Positions 7,695-16,315 of a stretch of DNA of 34,072 bases are shown here, piece by piece. Origin of the DNA: Oscillospiraceae bacterium (lineage in GTDB: Bacteria > Bacillota > Clostridia > Oscillospirales > Acutalibacteraceae). The DNA is taken from positions 1-34,072 of the forward strand of contig JAQVFM010000018.1 of assembly GCA_028697255.1 (NCBI GenBank). Reading direction: 5' to 3'. The position numbers were made by a program, and so were the translations under genes. The notes beneath the pieces are model-generated. The model worked only from the letters and a program-made list of their open reading frames with translations. It did no database searches and was not told the DNA's origin. Within the stretch, counting starts at the first letter, position 1. Each line of letters starts with the position of its first letter.

Positions 7695-9728
7695 TTACTG
7701 AATGGTAGCTAAAGCGGTGACCTGCACGTTGCTTTCCAGTTCGTTATATGACAGGATTGTTATTTCGGGCAGCAGCTGTTCGGTCATTTTTCTAAAATAA
7801 AAGCGTACCACGGGAGAAGTCAGCACAATAATCTTATCGCCTTTACCCTTAACTTTTTTTAGCTCCTCAATAAGAGAGGTAACAATCCTCTGCATTGCAT
7901 CGGGCTGCATTGCCACATATGATCCGTGCTCGGTTTTTCTTACAGAAGACATAATGCTTTTTTCAAGCTCGGGATCAAGAACAATGGCATTTAGTTTGTT
8001 GTTCCTCACATACAGACGTGAAATGGTTCTTTTTAGGGCTTGTCTTACATATTCGGTCAGCATGTCTGTGTCTTTTGTCACCGAACCGTAATCGCATATT
8101 GTTTCAAGTATAGTAATCATATCTTTGATGGGCAGCGATTCACTTAATAAATTGCCCAATATCTTCTGCAAGTCTCCTATAGATATTACCGATGGAATGG
8201 TATCTTCAACGAGCCCCCTGTTATACTTTTTAACGTTTTCAAGAATTTGTGAGACTTCCTGTCTTCCCAGCAATTCATTTGAGTGCCTTTTAACGGTTTC
8301 GGATAGATGTGTGATAATTACCGATATAGCGTCAACCACAGCATATCCATACACTTCGGCGTCCTCTTTTTGGTCGTCAGTTATCCACTTTGCGTTTGAT
8401 CCGAACACCGGCTCAATCACATCTATTCCTTCTATTTCGTCAACGAGCTGGTCTTCGCCGGGCATAGCAAGGTAATGATCGACCAAAACCTCGCCTTTCG
8501 CAACCTGCTCACCTTTAATTTTTATTACATATTCTCCGGGGGATAGCTGTATGTTGTCTCTTAAGCGCACAGAAGGGATTACAAAACCATATTCAGCTGC
8601 AATCTGCTTTCGCAGCATAACCACCCTATCCATAAAGCTGCTTTTTTCGGGACTGTCTATGTACTGTACTATGCTGTAACCAAACTCCATCTCTATCTGC
8701 TCTACAGACAACAATGAATATACGTTTTCTATATCGCGATAAAAATCCAAATCGGTTTCGGGTATTTTAGGTTCATCCTCTTTTTCAATCGCTGCACTTT
8801 CTTTTTTCAGCCTGACACCTATAACGACAAAAAATGTTGCCAGCACCAACAGCGGTAATTTAGGCATGCCGGGAATAAGGCATAAAACATACATTGCCCC
8901 TCCGGCTATTATCAACACAATGGACTGAGAAAAAAGTTGACTCGTAAGCTCGGCACTTAAGCTGTTTTCCGAGGCTGCGCGCGTCACAATCATTGCGGTT
9001 GCGGTAGATATCATAAGCGCCGGAAGCTGCGCTACCAATCCGTCACCAATAGTTGCTATGGTATACGTCTGCATTATGCCCGACATGTCTCCCATGCCGC
9101 TCATTAGTCCGGTTACGGCGCCGCCGATTATATTAACAAATATAATAACAATTGAAATAATGGCGTCGCCCTTTACAAACTTTGTTGCACCGTCCATAGC
9201 ACCATAAAAATCAGCGCTTCGTTGAATTTTATTTCTGCGTTCAATTGCTGTTTTTTCATCAATAATACCAGAGTTTAAATCTGCATCTATGGACATCTGC
9301 TTACCCGGCATTGCATCTAAGGTGAATCTTGCTGCGACTTCGGAAACCCTTTCCGCACCTTTTGTAATAACAATAAATTGTATTACAACAATGATTATAA
9401 ACACAACAACGCCGACAACCACATTATCGCCTATTACAAAATTTCCGAATGTTTTTATAACCTGACCGGCATGCCCGTTGTTTGACAATATAAGTCTTGT
9501 GGACGACACATTCAACCCTACACGGAAAAGGGTGGTGATAAGCAAAAGAGAGGGAAACGCAGAAAACTCAAGCGCATCTTTTGTATACATTGTATTGAGC
9601 ATTATGATAAGCGAAACAAGTATGTTAAAGATTATCATTATATCTAACATTACGGGTGGCAGAGGTATAACAATAAGCAGTATTATCGCGACCACAAAAA
9701 CAGCAAGCATATTGTTTATAATCTTCAT
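7695..9728 (-). CDS. flhA: Flagellar export component FlhA
   Basis: 677 aa, FPSLLLITTLFRVGLNVSSTRLIL, VVGVVVFIIIVVIQFIVITKGAERVSEVAARFTLDAMPGKQMSIDADLNSG. Confidence 0.99.
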   Translation of the reverse strand: MKIINNMLAVFVVAIILLIVIPLPPVMLDIMIIFNILVSLIIMLNTMYTKDALEFSAFPSLLLITTLFRVGLNVSSTRLILSNNGHAGQVIKTFGNFVIGDNVVVGVVVFIIIVVIQFIVITKGAERVSEVAARFTLDAMPGKQMSIDADLNSGIIDEKTAIERRNKIQRSADFYGAMDGATKFVKGDAIISIVIIFVNIIGGAVTGLMSGMGDMSGIMQTYTIATIGDGLVAQLPALMISTATAMIVTRAASENSLSAELTSQLFSQSIVLIIAGGAMYVLCLIPGMPKLPLLVLATFFVVIGVRLKKESAAIEKEDEPKIPETDLDFYRDIENVYSLLSVEQIEMEFGYSIVQYIDSPEKSSFMDRVVMLRKQIAAEYGFVIPSVRLRDNIQLSPGEYVIKIKGEQVAKGEVLVDHYLAMPGEDQLVDEIEGIDVIEPVFGSNAKWITDDQKEDAEVYGYAVVDAISVIITHLSETVKRHSNELLGRQEVSQILENVKKYNRGLVEDTIPSVISIGDLQKILGNLLSESLPIKDMITILETICDYGSVTKDTDMLTEYVRQALKRTISRLYVRNNKLNAIVLDPELEKSIMSSVRKTEHGSYVAMQPDAMQRIVTSLIEELKKVKGKGDKIIVLTSPVVRFYFRKMTEQLLPEITILSYNELESNVQVTALATIQ

Positions 9729-9763
9729 AATGTTATAATCCTCAACCTATATCAAAAATAAAA

Positions 9764-10825
9764 TTAAATTCTGTCCTTTTCTGCAACCCCGTAGACATAT
9801 GACAGGACCTCTGCAACCGCTTGGTAGAATTCCGGAGGAATTTCGCAGTCAATATCAACAGACTTGTACAACGCTCTTGCAAGCGGGGGGTTTTCTTCTA
9901 TTCTTATACCGTGTTCTGCCGCAGCTTCTTTTATTTTTAGGGCAATATAATCGCGTCCTTTTGCAATAACTACAGGCGCATCATTTTTATAAGCATCATA
10001 TTTAAGCGCAACCGCGTAATGCTGCGGATTTGCTATGACAACATCCGCATGAGGTATTCTTTGCATCATTCTTGTGGTAGCTATTTTCCTTTGCCTGTTT
10101 TTAAGCTCGGATTTGATGACAGGATCTCCTTCCATCATCTTATATTCTTCTTTTATTTCTTGCTTGGTCATTCTAATGCTTTTTTCATAATGCCACCATT
10201 GGTAAAAGTAATCTAAAATACCAATTGCCACAACCACTGCACACACTTTAATGAACAAATTAAAAACAGAATTACCCACATAATATACGGTCTGTGCCAC
10301 AGGCATTGAATAGTAGGAAAGCAGGGTATTGGAAAAATCCTTAATACCGGAATAAATGACAAGACCGACAACCACAATGATAAGTATGGATTTGATAAGT
10401 TGAGCGTAAGAGCGTATTGAAAAGAAGTTTTTTAGGCCGTTTAATGGGTTAAGCCTTTCAAGTTTGAATGCCAGCCTTTTGGTATTAAAAATAAACCTTG
10501 TCTGAAAACCTGATAACAAGAAATAGGTTATCCCGGAAATGAGAAGCAGTGGAAGCGCAGGTACTATTGTTCTGCCTATCGCCAAAGTAGTAATCTTTGA
10601 AACGGTTTCGTAATTTAAGCTTTTTATATTGCCTGCGCCTTTAAAAAACAAAACCATGGTCTGCTGAATATATTTATATAAATATGCTCCCAAGCATTTT
10701 AACGCCACGAACATAACTAACAGGTTTAAAGCAACACATATGTCGCGGCTTTGAAATACATTACCCTTTTTTCGTTCGTCTTGGCGCCGCTTTGGAGTTG
10801 CTTTTTCTGTTCTTTCACCTGCCAA
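9764..10825 (-). CDS. flhB: Flagellar export switch protein FlhB (with NPQH motif)
   Basis: 353 aa, MAGERTEKATPKRRQDERKKGNVFQSRD..., VVIANPQHYAVALKYDAYKNDAPVVIAKGRDYIALKIKEAA. Confidence 0.98.
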   Translation of the reverse strand: MAGERTEKATPKRRQDERKKGNVFQSRDICVALNLLVMFVALKCLGAYLYKYIQQTMVLFFKGAGNIKSLNYETVSKITTLAIGRTIVPALPLLLISGITYFLLSGFQTRFIFNTKRLAFKLERLNPLNGLKNFFSIRSYAQLIKSILIIVVVGLVIYSGIKDFSNTLLSYYSMPVAQTVYYVGNSVFNLFIKVCAVVVAIGILDYFYQWWHYEKSIRMTKQEIKEEYKMMEGDPVIKSELKNRQRKIATTRMMQRIPHADVVIANPQHYAVALKYDAYKNDAPVVIAKGRDYIALKIKEAAAEHGIRIEENPPLARALYKSVDIDCEIPPEFYQAVAEVLSYVYGVAEKDRI

Positions 10826-10878
10826 TCAAAAAACCCCTTTCAAGCCTTTTTACACATCTTCCACATTTTGCGGCAGTA

Positions 10879-11652
10879 TTAAACCTTGCTTATCACTTTT
10901 ACAATATTGTCAAACATCATGATGAGAAGCTCGTCACAAAAGGAACCAAAAACAGGTGCCATAATCAGAAGTACTGCTAAACCTACTATAAGTTTTAGCT
11001 GTATTCCTACAGTAAACACATTTATGTTTGGAACAACCCTTGTCAGCACCCCTAACCCTAACTCGGTAACCAGTTCTATTGTTATGATTGGCATGGCGAA
11101 CTTTAAAGCAATAGTGAACGCCGACCCTATTACACTTGTCGCTGCAAGCGCAGCTTTAGAAAGCGAGATATCGGAACCGCAGGGTATTGCAGTAAAAGTG
11201 TCTGACAAAAGCTTAAACAACGTAATGTGACCGTTTGAGATGAAAAACAAAACTACTAAAAATGCGTTGAATATCGAACCGGTAACTGGAACGGAAATGT
11301 TGCTGCCCGGGTCAAAAGCCTTGGCCATCCCTATTCCGAGTTGAATATCAATAATATCGGCGGCTGTAATGACTGCAGAAAAAAATACGCTGCATATAAA
11401 AGAAATTGCATATCCAACTCCAAATTCCACAACTGCCTTGCAGATAAATTCAAATAGTGACGATATTTGAGGTGCGGGTGCAGCCCCTTGTATCGAAACG
11501 GTAAGAACCGCCGAAAGTACCAATGCAAACGCCGCTTTGACAAGGCTGGGAACATTTCTTCTGCCGAATAGAGGGTTAATTAAGACAGCGCCGCTTATTC
11601 TCATTAAAACAAGTAAAAATAAGGTGTAATCGTCAAATATATTCAAAAACAT
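10879..11652 (-). CDS. fliR: Flagellar export component FliR
   Basis: 257-aa membrane protein, FLLVLMRISGAVLINPLFGRRNVPSLVKAAFAL; position between flhB and fliQ. Confidence 0.95.
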   Translation of the reverse strand: MFLNIFDDYTLFLLVLMRISGAVLINPLFGRRNVPSLVKAAFALVLSAVLTVSIQGAAPAPQISSLFEFICKAVVEFGVGYAISFICSVFFSAVITAADIIDIQLGIGMAKAFDPGSNISVPVTGSIFNAFLVVLFFISNGHITLFKLLSDTFTAIPCGSDISLSKAALAATSVIGSAFTIALKFAMPIITIELVTELGLGVLTRVVPNINVFTVGIQLKLIVGLAVLLIMAPVFGSFCDELLIMMFDNIVKVISKV

Positions 11653-11671
11653 TTTTTATTTTCCAAGGTCT

Positions 11672-11941
11672 TCATATTATTAAAGAAAGCATGTTTGAAA
11701 TCGTTCTGTTCACAAAATCCACCATGGTGTTCAACATCCATGATCCGAGGAATATCAGAACAAAAGCAATAGCCAAAATTTTAGGCACAAGGGTTATTGT
11801 CTGTTCGTTTACCTGCGTAGCTGCTTGTATAACCGATATAACGAGCCCCACTAAAACGCTGACTATTAAAATTGGTGCAGCTATTTTTAATCCTGTAAGC
11901 AGTGCATCACTTAATACACCGATTGCCTCTCCCTGTGTCAT
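11672..11941 (-). CDS. fliQ: Flagellar export component FliQ
   Basis: 89 aa, ALLTGLKIAAPILIVSVLVGLVISVIQAATQVNEQTITLVPKILAI. Confidence 0.97.
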   Translation of the reverse strand: MTQGEAIGVLSDALLTGLKIAAPILIVSVLVGLVISVIQAATQVNEQTITLVPKILAIAFVLIFLGSWMLNTMVDFVNRTISNMLSLII

Positions 11942-11959
11942 TCATCACCCTCCAGACCT

Positions 11960-12691
11960 TTATGTAAAGCTTGTAACCAGTGTTTTAACAACCAGGCTCC
12001 ATCCATCTACAACTACGAAAAGAATAAGTTTAAAAGGTAGCGATATCATAACAGGAGGTACCATAATCATACCCATGGACATTAGAGTGCTTGCAACTAT
12101 CATATCTATAATCAAAAAAGGAATTAGTATCATAAATCCCATAATAAATGCTTTTTTAAGTTCACTTAATATAAACGCAGGAATTAACGCTTCATTGGGA
12201 ATATCGTCATAATCCTTTACAGTTTCCTGATTTGACAGCTTTAAAAAAAGCTTCATTTCCTGCCTGTTTGTCTGTTTAAGCATGAACTTTCTGATTGGCT
12301 TCATAGCCGACGAAAATGCTTCCTCCTGCGTTATTTCACCTTGCGTATATGGCTTAATTGCATCATTGTTTACCTGTGATATTACCGGTGACATAATAAA
12401 CAGCGTTAAAAAAAGCGCAAGTCCTATCAGCACCTGGTTGGGCGGCGTTTGTTGAAGTCCTAATCCGTTTCGAACAAACGACAGCACAATGCTTATTCTT
12501 GTGAATGAGGTCATCATTATAATGATTGATGGGGCGAGGCTTAGAACAGTGATAAGGAGCAAAAGCTCCATACTTTGTGAAAGAGGCTGTTTGTCTGCTT
12601 CTTGTGCCGAAGCCGTAATTGTTAATAAGATAATGATAAAAATAAATGAAATAAGCTTTTTTAAGCGGATTTTTCTTTTTCGTCTCATCAT
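11960..12691 (-). CDS. fliP: Flagellar export component FliP
   Basis: 243 aa, LSLAPSIIIMMTSFTRISIVLSFVRNGLGLQQTPPNQVLIGLALFLTLFIM. Confidence 0.98.
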   Translation of the reverse strand: MMRRKRKIRLKKLISFIFIIILLTITASAQEADKQPLSQSMELLLLITVLSLAPSIIIMMTSFTRISIVLSFVRNGLGLQQTPPNQVLIGLALFLTLFIMSPVISQVNNDAIKPYTQGEITQEEAFSSAMKPIRKFMLKQTNRQEMKLFLKLSNQETVKDYDDIPNEALIPAFILSELKKAFIMGFMILIPFLIIDMIVASTLMSMGMIMVPPVMISLPFKLILFVVVDGWSLVVKTLVTSFT

Positions 12692-13065
12692 TTTCCACCT
12701 TTAAACTTATTTCTAACCTGATTGACAGGTGCTTTAAGCATATCTTTTAAAATTTCTGAAAACTCACGTCCCTGATAATGATTTTCATAAGGGATGTCTA
12801 TTTCACCCAAATCTTTAAGCAGCGTGATTTGCTGTCCGCTTATCCCGAGTATGTATTTACTGCCCAGAATATCTGCAATCACAATGCTTTTATCCTGTGC
12901 AATTGGGGTGCGCTCTATTATCCGAACATGCTTGCCGCCTGCCACTGACATGTATTTTTTCGAAAGCCACTTACTGCCGTAATAAGCTAAAACAAGGACA
13001 ACAACTATGCCGATAATTGATAAAAGCATTGACAAAAACATTTCAAAGCCGCTCACTGAACACAC
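12688..13065 (-). CDS. fliO: Flagellar biosynthesis protein FliO
   Basis: 125 aa, single TM then GKHVRIIERTPIAQDKSIVIADILGSKYILGISGQQITLLKDL; position before fliP. Confidence 0.85.
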   Translation of the reverse strand: MCSVSGFEMFLSMLLSIIGIVVVLVLAYYGSKWLSKKYMSVAGGKHVRIIERTPIAQDKSIVIADILGSKYILGISGQQITLLKDLGEIDIPYENHYQGREFSEILKDMLKAPVNQVRNKFKGGK

Positions 13066-13102
13066 CTCTTATTAAATTAAACCGGGCACTGTACAAAGTT
13101 TT

Positions 13103-13483
13103 CTATTTTACTATTTCAGTAATCCTCACGCCGAAAATGTCATCGATTACAATAACATCTCCCCTTGCGATAAGCTCGTTGTTGACTATGATATCAACAG
13201 GATCTCCAGCCTGCTTGTCCAGCTCAATTATCGAACCCTGGGTAAACTCGATTATTTCTCTAATCCGTTTTTTTGCTTTTCCTATCTGGACGTTTACTTC
13301 CATTGGCAAATCCATAACAATATCAAGGTTTTGCAAAGAGGCAGATTCCTGATTATTGTTAGAGGATAAATCTGATAGGTAGTATGACTTTACGCTTTTC
13401 TCAGTAATGGGACTATCATCGGTTTTTTCCTCTTTTGCTTTTATCTTTTTATCATCAATTTTTTCAACTTTTTTTTCATCCAT
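13103..13483 (-). CDS. fliN: Flagellar switch protein FliN (short, SpoA/C-ring domain only)
   Basis: 126 aa, MEVNVQIGKAKKRIREIIEFTQGSIIELDKQAGDPVDIIVNNELIARGDVIVIDDIFGVRITEIV; no room for a CheC-like domain. Confidence 0.92.
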   Translation of the reverse strand: MDEKKVEKIDDKKIKAKEEKTDDSPITEKSVKSYYLSDLSSNNNQESASLQNLDIVMDLPMEVNVQIGKAKKRIREIIEFTQGSIIELDKQAGDPVDIIVNNELIARGDVIVIDDIFGVRITEIVK

Positions 13484-13488
13484 ATATG

Positions 13489-14490
13489 TTACATCTCCTC
13501 ATGCAAACTTTTTACTATCTTTACTGCCTTATGGCTGTTTTTTAGACCAAGATTTGCGTAATACCAGGTTTTAGAGCCTACATTTAATTTGACAAAATCA
13601 CCGGGTTTTTCATTTAGCCTGATAATATCTCCGACCTCTAAATTCATAAGATCCTTTGTCCGTATCATCGTGTTGCCGAGAATTGCTGTTATGAAAATGC
13701 TTGTTCTACTTATTTTTTCTAAAATAACTTTTTTTGTAGTCTCGCTGTCAACATCATTCTTTTTTTCTGCAAGTCTAAATCTTGTGTACAGCTTATCGTT
13801 TATTGATTCAAGCCATACATAAGGAAGTATAACTGAAATTTTCCCGCTGGTTTCTTTTATGTTTACATTTAGTGTGACTGCCACCACAACTTCGTCAAGG
13901 TGCATTACCTGATTTGCTCCGTTACTCGTTTCGGTTTTGATGAAAACCGGCTCCACATCGGCCACACCGCTCCACGCATCTGTAAAAAACGATATGATGT
14001 TTTTAAAAAATCTTTTCATCAGCACCATTTCAATATCTGTATAGTCCCTGTTATTTATATCGCAATTCCCAATACCGCCAAGCATCATATCAATAATAAC
14101 AAACGTTAATTCCTGTGAAAGCTCCATTAAAACATTGCCCTCAAAAGGGTTTAATTCGAAAATACCAAGTAAAGAGGAATCGTGCATTAAATTTGTGTAT
14201 TCAATATATTTGGTCTCTTCAACCGCAGTTACGTCTACACGGCAAAAAGTTCTTAATGTAGCTGTCAAGTATGACGATAAATGCCTTGCATATATTTCAT
14301 TTACGCCGAGCAGTGTCCTAAGCTGCTCCTTGGTAAACTTCTTTGGCAGCTTAAAATCATAGTCTTTTATTATTTTTTGTTTTATGCCTTTGCTTGACAT
14401 TGTTGATTTTTTGTTCGCCAAATCCCCAGAACTTAACCGAGACATTACATCCTTCATGGTGGTTCGCCTTTCTGCTAAAATAAAACTCAA
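13489..14490 (-). CDS. fliM: Flagellar switch protein FliM (lacks canonical N-terminal CheY-binding peptide)
   Basis: KDYDFKLPKKFTKEQLRTLLGVNEIYARHLSSYLTATLRTFCRVDV, MMLGGIG; start may be 14490 or 14457. Confidence 0.93.
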   Translation of the reverse strand: MSFILAERRTTMKDVMSRLSSGDLANKKSTMSSKGIKQKIIKDYDFKLPKKFTKEQLRTLLGVNEIYARHLSSYLTATLRTFCRVDVTAVEETKYIEYTNLMHDSSLLGIFELNPFEGNVLMELSQELTFVIIDMMLGGIGNCDINNRDYTDIEMVLMKRFFKNIISFFTDAWSGVADVEPVFIKTETSNGANQVMHLDEVVVAVTLNVNIKETSGKISVILPYVWLESINDKLYTRFRLAEKKNDVDSETTKKVILEKISRTSIFITAILGNTMIRTKDLMNLEVGDIIRLNEKPGDFVKLNVGSKTWYYANLGLKNSHKAVKIVKSLHEEM

Positions 14491-15194
14491 TCGGACTCTA
14501 AACTGTCATAGCTTGTTACTACGATTTCGACACGCCTGTTTTTGCTTCTGCCCTCTGCTGTCTCGTTGTCGCCTATCGGGTGGTACTGCCCATATCCAAC
14601 AGCGCTTAATTTCTTTACATCAATGTTTTTTTCCTTAAGCGCATACTTTAAAACATTGACTGCCCTTTGCGTGGAAAACTCAAACGTATTGGTAAACTGC
14701 GGCTTTCCCTTTGGATTTGCAGCGGTGTGCCCCTCAATATGGATCATTTCAATTAATTCTATAGATTCTTTTAAAATGTCACATATGTTATTAAGTATTT
14801 TTTTTCCATCTTCACGCAGCACGGTTCTGTCCGGATCAAACAATATAGTATCGCCAAACCTCAAGGTTACCGTGTTTTCTCCTTTTGTAAGAAACACCTT
14901 TGATGAAAGATTATGGTTGTCAATATAATCCTTTATTGTTGAATAAAGCCTGTCGTTCGGGCTTTCTTTGGGCGGTTCCAACGGCAGTTCGCTTGATGTT
15001 TCATAATCAGACGGCTGGACTACATATCCTCCTTGTGTAAAGGATTCCACAATCTGTCTCCACTTTGTTTCGTTTATTGTTGACGATGCGAACAACAATA
15101 CAAAAAAGCATAAAAGCAATGTAACAGTATCGCTGTATGTAGTCATCCATGTCCCCGAACTATCGTCAGATGGCTTTTGTCGTCGTTTTAACAT
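14487..15194 (-). CDS. motB: Flagellar motor stator protein MotB
   Basis: 235 aa, WMTTYSDTVTLLLCFFVLLFA with ion-binding Asp, C-terminal OmpA-like IEGHTAANPKG...STQRAVNVLKYAL...YGQYHPIGDN. Confidence 0.96.
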   Translation of the reverse strand: MLKRRQKPSDDSSGTWMTTYSDTVTLLLCFFVLLFASSTINETKWRQIVESFTQGGYVVQPSDYETSSELPLEPPKESPNDRLYSTIKDYIDNHNLSSKVFLTKGENTVTLRFGDTILFDPDRTVLREDGKKILNNICDILKESIELIEMIHIEGHTAANPKGKPQFTNTFEFSTQRAVNVLKYALKEKNIDVKKLSAVGYGQYHPIGDNETAEGRSKNRRVEIVVTSYDSLESD

Positions 15195-15239
15195 TACAAC
15201 CCCCCCATATGCCGTTTTCTGATTATTCAGTTAGCATAA

Positions 15240-16052
15240 TTATTTACCGTGTTCTAAAACCGGCTCATTAGCATACCTTCTCTTTTTAAATGGGTGGAAG
15301 CCTTTTGACTGCTCCTTTTCCGGGAACAAACCTAACATCTTCTCTTTAATAAGGCGCGGATTTTGACCTTCCTGAATTGCTATTACCCCGTCGATAATAA
15401 GTTGTTTGCAAATAATTTCTTCTTCACTCATTTTCTTGAGCTTGCCGGCTAAAGGAAGAAACACCAAGTTGGAAAGGACAACGCCATAAAAAGTGGTAAC
15501 CAAAGCAATTGACATATTTGGACCAAGTGCTGATTGATCTTGATTTAGTTGTTTCAGCATGTTGATAAGTCCGACAAGCGTACCTATCATACCAAAGGCA
15601 GGAGCATAAGCCGCACCTTTTTCAAGAACTTCATGGACAGATGCATGACGCTGCTCTACAAAATACAAATCCATTTCAAGATCTTTTCTAACTACAGCCG
15701 TGTCATGTGAAGCAGTAATCGCCAATATTCCTTTTTTTAAAAAACTATTATTGTATTCGTCAACCTTATCTTCAAGAGATAAAAGCCCGCTTTCTCTGGC
15801 TTGTTCCGCAAGTTCCACTATGTTGTCAATAATTTTAAAAGGGTCTTGCTTCTTTCGAAAAGATATTTTAAAAATTGCAACAATAGTGGATTTTATAACC
15901 TTGAACGGGAAGTTTATTATCAAGGAAGCTAAGGTTCCGCCAAGTGTAATATAGATAGAACCGACATCGTAATAAGCCATCAATTCGCCATTACTCATAA
16001 TGCCAGCTACAAGAACAATTATTCCGCATGCAAATCCTATAATCGTATTCAT
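15240..16052 (-). CDS. motA: Flagellar motor stator protein MotA
   Basis: 270 aa, DVGSIYITLGGTLASLIINFP, AAYAPAFGMIGTLVGLINMLKQL, ALVTTFYGVVLSNLVFLPLAGKLK. Confidence 0.97.
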   Translation of the reverse strand: MNTIIGFACGIIVLVAGIMSNGELMAYYDVGSIYITLGGTLASLIINFPFKVIKSTIVAIFKISFRKKQDPFKIIDNIVELAEQARESGLLSLEDKVDEYNNSFLKKGILAITASHDTAVVRKDLEMDLYFVEQRHASVHEVLEKGAAYAPAFGMIGTLVGLINMLKQLNQDQSALGPNMSIALVTTFYGVVLSNLVFLPLAGKLKKMSEEEIICKQLIIDGVIAIQEGQNPRLIKEKMLGLFPEKEQSKGFHPFKKRRYANEPVLEHGK

Positions 16053-16074
16053 TTAACACCATCTAACTTTTCTA

Positions 16075-16284
16075 TTATTCTTTTATATTGCCGATGGGGG
16101 GTATAAATTTTAGCTTGTTATAAAATTTTACAATCTCATCTACAATATAATCTATCGAGTTGCTGACAACCATCGTTTTGCCGTTGGTCAGAACGATAAC
16201 AGTATCAGGCGTAAAATTAACGCTTTCAATAATCATAGGATTGAGATATAGAGTCTCGCCGTTAATTTTTGTTAGCTTAATCAT
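16075..16284 (-). CDS. flbD: FlbD family flagellar protein
   Basis: 69 aa, MIKLTKINGETLYLNPMIIESVNFTPDTVIVLTNGKTMVVSNSIDYIVDEI. Confidence 0.93.
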   Translation of the reverse strand: MIKLTKINGETLYLNPMIIESVNFTPDTVIVLTNGKTMVVSNSIDYIVDEIVKFYNKLKFIPPIGNIKE

Positions 16285-16315
16285 GACGTCACCCCCGATT
16301 TGTCATATGTTCATT

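Noticed and set aside
11691-12212. 173-aa plus-strand ORF antisense to fliQ/fliP
   Set aside because: Mirror of highly conserved membrane-protein genes; no recognisable domain or SD; same applies to other antisense ORFs (e.g. 5493-5978, 27173-27835).
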